Shown: positions 60,189 through 64,000 of the stretch, in pieces
How positions within the stretch are numbered: position 1 is the first letter of the stretch
Layout: each line of letters begins with the position of its first letter
Source of the DNA: Limibacterium fermenti
GTDB lineage: Bacteria; Bacteroidota; Bacteroidia; Bacteroidales; Dysgonomonadaceae
Reading direction: 5' to 3'
DNA length: 64,000 nucleotides
NCBI RefSeq assembly: GCF_041902845.1
Contig: NZ_CP159486.1
Location: 1,550,001-1,614,000, forward strand
Program-made: the position numbers and the translations under genes
The notes under the pieces: generated by a model
Told to the model about the DNA's origin: nothing
The model's input: the letters and a program-made list of their open reading frames with translations, nothing else
Databases searched by the model: none

Positions 60189-60749
60189 TTACGGATGAAT
60201 AACGACTGCCAGAAATTTCACGGACCGGTCGTGAAGAGCCTTCATTCCGTGGGGCAGGGAAGAGTCGAAATAAATGCTGTCCCCTTTTTCAAGCGTAATA
60301 TCTTTCCCGTTATAATGAAATAATAGTGCCCCATCGAGTACCATATTGAACTCTTGTCCGGGATGGATGCTTTCGTAAAAATCAATCGTAACCGGTTTGG
60401 GTTCGACGGTGACGACAAACACGTCGGCCATGTTATTGGTAAAACCGGCGGTTAGCGACTGATATTTATAAGCTGCGCGGCGTTCTACCGAAAGGCCTTT
60501 GTCTTTTCGCGTGACAAAGTACGAACTCATTTTGGGTTCCGTACCGAACATGAGTGTCGCCAGATCGATGGAAAACTCTTTTTCAATACGTTTTAACAGC
60601 GAAAGAGATACGTCTTTGCCGCCTGCTTCATACTCAAGATAAACGGGCGTTTCCAGTTCCAGTTTTCCGGCCATTTCTTCCGGACTTAGGTCGAGTGCAT
60701 CGCGTAATCCTTTGATGCGCTCTCCGATTTGTTTAATATCTGTTGTCAT
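60189..60749 (-). CDS. XRE-family regulator with cupin domain
   Basis: A 186-residue regulator: helix-turn-helix at about 5-65 (IGERIKGLRDALDLSPEEMAGKLELETPVYLEYEAG) and a C-terminal cupin (about 105-186) with SIHPGQEFNMVLDGALLFHYNGKDITLEKGDSIYFDSSLPHG, whose His and Glu could bind metal or a small acid. Such proteins often sense the substrate of the neighbouring enzyme. It lies 192 nt before the synthetase and 56 nt after the ZIP gene. Confidence 0.88.
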   Translation of the reverse strand: MTTDIKQIGERIKGLRDALDLSPEEMAGKLELETPVYLEYEAGGKDVSLSLLKRIEKEFSIDLATLMFGTEPKMSSYFVTRKDKGLSVERRAAYKYQSLTAGFTNNMADVFVVTVEPKPVTIDFYESIHPGQEFNMVLDGALLFHYNGKDITLEKGDSIYFDSSLPHGMKALHDRSVKFLAVVIHP

Positions 60750-60751
60750 AA

Positions 60752-60805
60752 TCTATATTTTAGTCTTCTGTGTTTAGTCTCCAGTCTCCAGTCTCTATTC
60801 TCCGT
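60752..60805. repeat. Short heptamer array between the ZIP and XRE genes
   Basis: Words AGTCTCC and AGTCTTC (plus strand), about five copies; starts a few nt after the TAG stop of the ZIP gene. Confidence 0.75.
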
Positions 60806-61603
60806 CTAAATAAACAAGTATAAACTGAAAGCCATGATAATCATTCCAGTAACCACTCCGATAATGCATAAATGGTGCTTCCCGTATTTCTCGGCGCTCG
60901 GAAGGAGTTCATCCAACGAAATAAAAATCATAATTCCCGCTACTACTGAGAGTACGATTCCGTTGAGCAACGGTGTCCAATAGGGCATGAGAAATAAGAA
61001 GGCGATTAATGCGCCTACCGGTTCCGCAAGATCCGAAAGGAAAGATAACCAGAACGCTTTCTTCCGATTCCCCGTTGAGTGGTAAATAGGAACCGACACG
61101 GCGATGCCTTCCGGAATATTATGGATGGCAATGGCCACCGTAATCGGAATGGCAATCTCCAGGGAGTTCAACCCCGACATGAATGTCGCGATACCTTCGG
61201 GGAAATTGTGAATGGCAATCGTTATCGCCGTGACGATACCGGTATGTTTTAACCGGCTGTTATTCGATTTCATCTCTTCTACCGCATGCATTTCGTGCGG
61301 ATTGCTCGACTTGGGCACTAAAAAGTCGATGAGGGCGATAAGGGCGATACCGCCGAACAAAGCCAACAGGGTGTACAACGTTGCCGTTTTCTCCCCGAAA
61401 TCGGCGGTTAGGGTTTGCAGTGAAGTCGGCAACATTTCCATGAAAGAAACGTAAATCATCACTCCGGCGGACAGGCCGAGCGAGAAGCTCAGAAAGTTCG
61501 TGTTGGTATGTTTGGCGATGAGGGCGATGAGGCTTCCGATACCGGTGGATAAACCGGCGATCAGCGTCATGATAAACGCGATGAGAATTGTTTGATGTTC
61601 CAT
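60806..61603 (-). CDS. zupT: ZIP-family metal transporter (ZupT-like)
   Basis: Imports Zn and possibly other divalent metals across the inner membrane. The 265 residues contain eight predicted helices and both ZIP metal-site motifs, TIAIHNFPEGIATF near 132 and AIAIHNIPEGIAVS near 158, as in E. coli ZupT (257 residues). A short cytoplasmic loop (PKSSNPHEMHAVEEMKS) carries histidines. Its start abuts the stop of the inositol monophosphatase gene with no gap, so the two are co-translated. Confidence 0.93.
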   Translation of the reverse strand: MEHQTILIAFIMTLIAGLSTGIGSLIALIAKHTNTNFLSFSLGLSAGVMIYVSFMEMLPTSLQTLTADFGEKTATLYTLLALFGGIALIALIDFLVPKSSNPHEMHAVEEMKSNNSRLKHTGIVTAITIAIHNFPEGIATFMSGLNSLEIAIPITVAIAIHNIPEGIAVSVPIYHSTGNRKKAFWLSFLSDLAEPVGALIAFLFLMPYWTPLLNGIVLSVVAGIMIFISLDELLPSAEKYGKHHLCIIGVVTGMIIMAFSLYLFI

Positions 61604-62395
61604 TTATAATGTGGTAATGATTCCTTGCAAAATCTCCCGGTGAATGGCTCCATTCGAAGCGACCAATTCTTTGCCGAAAAGATAGTTTTCTCCTCCTGAA
61701 AAATCCGTACACGTGCCTCCGGCGCATTTCAAAATAAATGATCCCGCGGCTACATCCCAAGGCGAAAGTCCCGAATGGAAATACGCATCGCTGCGTCCCA
61801 TTGCTACGGAACAGATTTCGATGGCGGCTGATCCTTTGATGCGGAAACTGCATTGACGAAATTGGGCAAAAGCGTTTTTCAATATTTGTTCGCCTTTTTC
61901 ATCAAGACTGTACGGTATGCCGAACCCGATATATCCGTTATTCAGCGACGGGTGGTTGCTCACCGAAATCGGTTTTCCGTTCAACTGAGCCGTATCTTTG
62001 CCCGTTGCCGAGAACATTTCTTCCGCAACCGGATCGTAGACGATACCCAAAATGATTTTATCGTCTTCCTTCAAGCCGATACTCACCGAGAACGGTTTAT
62101 CGCCGTGGATATAATTCGTTGTTCCGTCCAACGGATCGATAATCCATGTATAACGTTCTTTTTGATACTCAACCGTGCCCTCTTCCGTCAAGAAAGAAGC
62201 CTCGGGAAGGAGCGCCCCCAATTCTTTCACCAATTGTTGCTCGGCCTCCTTGTCAATATGGGTTACATAGTTTCTCACCCCTTTGAATTCAATATCCGAC
62301 CGATGCAGTTTAGCTTGTTGGATTTTTAAAAACTCCCCGGTGGAAACAGCTATTTGAGCCACTTTGCCGCATAAAACTTCTATGTCGTTACTCAT
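61604..62395 (-). CDS. suhB: Inositol-1-monophosphatase family protein
   Basis: Mg-dependent phosphatase of 263 residues. Motifs are THIDKEAEQQLVKELGALLPEASFLTEEG (metal ligand Glu near 69), WIIDPLDGTTNYIHG (near 84-98) and LSPWDVAAGSFILKCAGG near 210, the complete FIG/IMPase signature. Substrates in the family include inositol phosphates and 3'-phosphoadenosine phosphate; the choice here is unresolved. It follows the peptidase gene across a 113-nt octamer array. Confidence 0.9.
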   Translation of the reverse strand: MSNDIEVLCGKVAQIAVSTGEFLKIQQAKLHRSDIEFKGVRNYVTHIDKEAEQQLVKELGALLPEASFLTEEGTVEYQKERYTWIIDPLDGTTNYIHGDKPFSVSIGLKEDDKIILGIVYDPVAEEMFSATGKDTAQLNGKPISVSNHPSLNNGYIGFGIPYSLDEKGEQILKNAFAQFRQCSFRIKGSAAIEICSVAMGRSDAYFHSGLSPWDVAAGSFILKCAGGTCTDFSGGENYLFGKELVASNGAIHREILQGIITTL

Positions 62396-62439
62396 TACCT
62401 TCTATAATATATCTGTTATCGTTTAATCGCATCCTTTTC

Positions 62440-62508
62440 TTCTCTCTGTCCCCTTGTCTCCCTGTCTCTTTGTCCCCCTGTCCCCCTGTCCCCCTGTCCC
62501 CCTGTCTT
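62440..62508. repeat. Octamer array after the S9 peptidase gene
   Basis: Plus-strand words TCCCCCTG and TCTCCCTG, TCTCTTTG; period 8, about seven copies. The array starts within 6 nt of the TGA stop of the peptidase gene on the coding strand. Confidence 0.85.
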
Positions 62509-64000
62509 TCACTTCTCCGGGTACATCGAATCCCACCATTGCGAGTCATTTTTCAACCATTTATCGAACCAAGCATAAATAGCCTGGTTCCATGCAATAC
62601 GCTTGCTATAATTATAAATAGCATGGTTTTCACCTTCCACCTGAATGAATTCCACCGGTTTGTTCAGCAATTTCAACGCCGTATACATTTGAATACTTTC
62701 CCCGATAGGCACATTGGTGTCGGCTGTTCCGTGAAGCAACAACAGCGGCGTATTGATTTTGTCGGCATGGAAAAGCGGGCTTTGTTCCACATACAGTTGC
62801 GGATTATTCCACGGATAGCTTCCCGCGCTGGCCCCGGCGCTATAAGAATATCCCCAATAGCCTTCACCCCAATAACTGGTAATGTTGCTGATTCCTGCGT
62901 GTGATACCGAAGCTGCGAACAAATCGGTTTGCGTAATGAGATATTGCGTCATAAATCCTCCGTAAGAAGCTCCGATGTTCCCGATTTTGTTCCGGTCGAC
63001 AAATGAATGGCTTGCCACGAACTTTTCAACTCCTTCAATGATCTCTTCCGCGGTTTGTTTTCCCCACGCATTCACGTGCCGTGCCGAGAATTCCTGTCCG
63101 TAACCCGTGGTGCCGCTGGGTTGTAACGTATATACCACATAGTCGAGGGCTGCGTATACATGCAACGGATAGGTGCTTTCGAACACGCGTTGGGTAGGAC
63201 TTGTCCCGCCGTAGTAGTAAACAATAAGCGGATATTTTTTGTTTGCATCGAATCCCGGCGGTAAGTAATAGCGGCCTTCGATGGTATCGCCGAAAGAGCT
63301 TTTGAAGTTCCAATCCCTTACTTCCCCGAGGGTCAGTTTGCGAAGGCGATCGTCGTAAGGATCGCTGATAAGTGTCGATTCGAGCGTTTTTAAGTTTAAG
63401 AGGTAAGATCTGGCGGAATTAGAAACGCTTGTGCCGGTGTAGCTCGCCCAATGTCCGCTTTCCGCCAGATCGAACGAGCGGATAACGTCTTCCCGAAGAG
63501 GGAGTTTCTCAAATTTTCCCGATGTCGGGTGATAACGATATACGTTCTCCCGGTCGCCATCCTGAACGCGATAATAGATGAACCCGTCCGAGGGATTCCA
63601 TGTTTGGGCATCGATAGTCGGCCCGAAGTTTTTTGTCAAAGCTTTGACTTGCTTCGTTTGCAAATCCATCAGGAAGGATTGCGTGTCGTAACTGTTGGCT
63701 ATTTGCCCCTCTTTGATGTTTAGCCCAATCCCGTTGAAAGCTTCCGGAGCCCCATGGATGAGTATTTGTTCTCCATCGGGGGAAAACTGCGCGGAATAGA
63801 TATAGGTTTGATCTTTCCATACCGTATCGACTTGCATCGTCTGCAAATTCAACAAAAACATCGAACTCTTGCGGAACGGCCGTTGGGAAAGGTCTTCTTC
63901 CGATGTTGAGAAAAGGAGATATTTCACGTCATCGGTTACATCATTTAACGATGTTGAGCGTTTGCCGAAAGTCAGTTGCTGCGAAAGGCCGGTGTCGAAG
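62509..64000 (-). CDS. S9-family prolyl oligopeptidase-like peptidase (N-terminus beyond window)
   Basis: Serine peptidase of the DPP-IV/acylaminoacyl-peptidase type. The minus frame is open to the right edge (497 codons), so the signal peptide and first propeller blades are missing. The visible part begins with beta-propeller repeats (DDVKYLLFSTSEEDLSQ, YSAQFSPDGEQILIHG), then the alpha/beta hydrolase domain: YPLIVYYYGGTSPTQ, the nucleophile in GNIGASYGGFMTQ, the aspartate in LLHGTADTNVPIGES and the histidine in EGENHAIYNYSKR. It probably degrades peptides in the periplasm. Confidence 0.92.
   Translation of the reverse strand, partial: FDTGLSQQLTFGKRSTSLNDVTDDVKYLLFSTSEEDLSQRPFRKSSMFLLNLQTMQVDTVWKDQTYIYSAQFSPDGEQILIHGAPEAFNGIGLNIKEGQIANSYDTQSFLMDLQTKQVKALTKNFGPTIDAQTWNPSDGFIYYRVQDGDRENVYRYHPTSGKFEKLPLREDVIRSFDLAESGHWASYTGTSVSNSARSYLLNLKTLESTLISDPYDDRLRKLTLGEVRDWNFKSSFGDTIEGRYYLPPGFDANKKYPLIVYYYGGTSPTQRVFESTYPLHVYAALDYVVYTLQPSGTTGYGQEFSARHVNAWGKQTAEEIIEGVEKFVASHSFVDRNKIGNIGASYGGFMTQYLITQTDLFAASVSHAGISNITSYWGEGYWGYSYSAGASAGSYPWNNPQLYVEQSPLFHADKINTPLLLLHGTADTNVPIGESIQMYTALKLLNKPVEFIQVEGENHAIYNYSKRIAWNQAIYAWFDKWLKNDSQWWDSMYPEK

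Overview
The window comes from a chromosome of the Bacteroidetes, most likely order Bacteroidales (genus not resolvable from sequence alone). The evidence is a SusC/SusD pair, DUF4625 and HYC_CC_PP family proteins, RhaT/RhaA/RhaB, a complete menaquinone (men) operon, SPII lipoproteins, A-rich rather than Shine-Dalgarno leaders, and several textbook Bacteroidetes promoters (TTTG, 19-21 nt, TAnnTTTG). No rRNA, tRNA, IS element, integrase or CRISPR array was seen.

Layout. 1-3455 (minus): L-rhamnose catabolism rhaB-rhaA-rhaT, with rhaT running off the left edge. 3618-14116 (minus): a six-gene copper/silver resistance operon, HYC_CC_PP protein, CusA, CusC, CusB, a CPH-type P1B ATPase and an HMA lipoprotein, driven from a strong promoter at 14285-14315 with two small hairpins in the leader. 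14523-21479 (plus): a tightly overlapping menaquinone operon, HAD-hotdog fusion (probable DHNA-CoA thioesterase), menF, menD, menB, menC, menE. 21484-29713 (minus): a small antitoxin-like gene and the complete his operon hisG-D-C-B-H-A-F-IE, preceded by a HisL leader peptide with five His codons and a terminator/antiterminator. 29780-31308 (minus): an acetyltransferase and a D-lactate dehydrogenase. 31634-34513 (plus): an outer-membrane porin abutting a membrane-anchored solute-binding protein. 34610-36962 (minus): hemW, an HD hydrolase and a periplasmic GDPD. 37094-44254 (plus): susC-susD with a long leader containing a run of 14 G, a lipoprotein and a ROK glucokinase. 44324-48185 (minus): Fur/Zur-family regulator, TonB receptor and two DUF4625 lipoproteins, a probable metal-uptake operon. 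48344-51245 (minus): an OM barrel protein, DUF4126, a small GNAT and DUF4919. 51509-57142 (minus): MarR, TolC, HlyD and two ABC-2 permeases (export operon without an ATPase). 57303-64000 (minus): fabD, acyl-CoA synthetase, XRE-cupin regulator, ZIP transporter, inositol monophosphatase and an S9 peptidase that runs off the right edge.

The most unusual material is non-coding. (1) At least a dozen gaps hold degenerate tandem arrays of 7- or 8-bp words. Nearly all begin at, or even supply, the stop codon of the upstream gene; one encodes the last residues of HisA. They resemble the STRR heptamers of cyanobacteria. (2) Two separate loci (21722-21956 and 50231-50504) carry tandem arrays with an exact 42-bp period and palindromic cores that differ in sequence but sit at a similar place in the unit. 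(3) A 14-G tract lies in the susC leader. (4) Matching putative MarR operators precede both marR and tolC.
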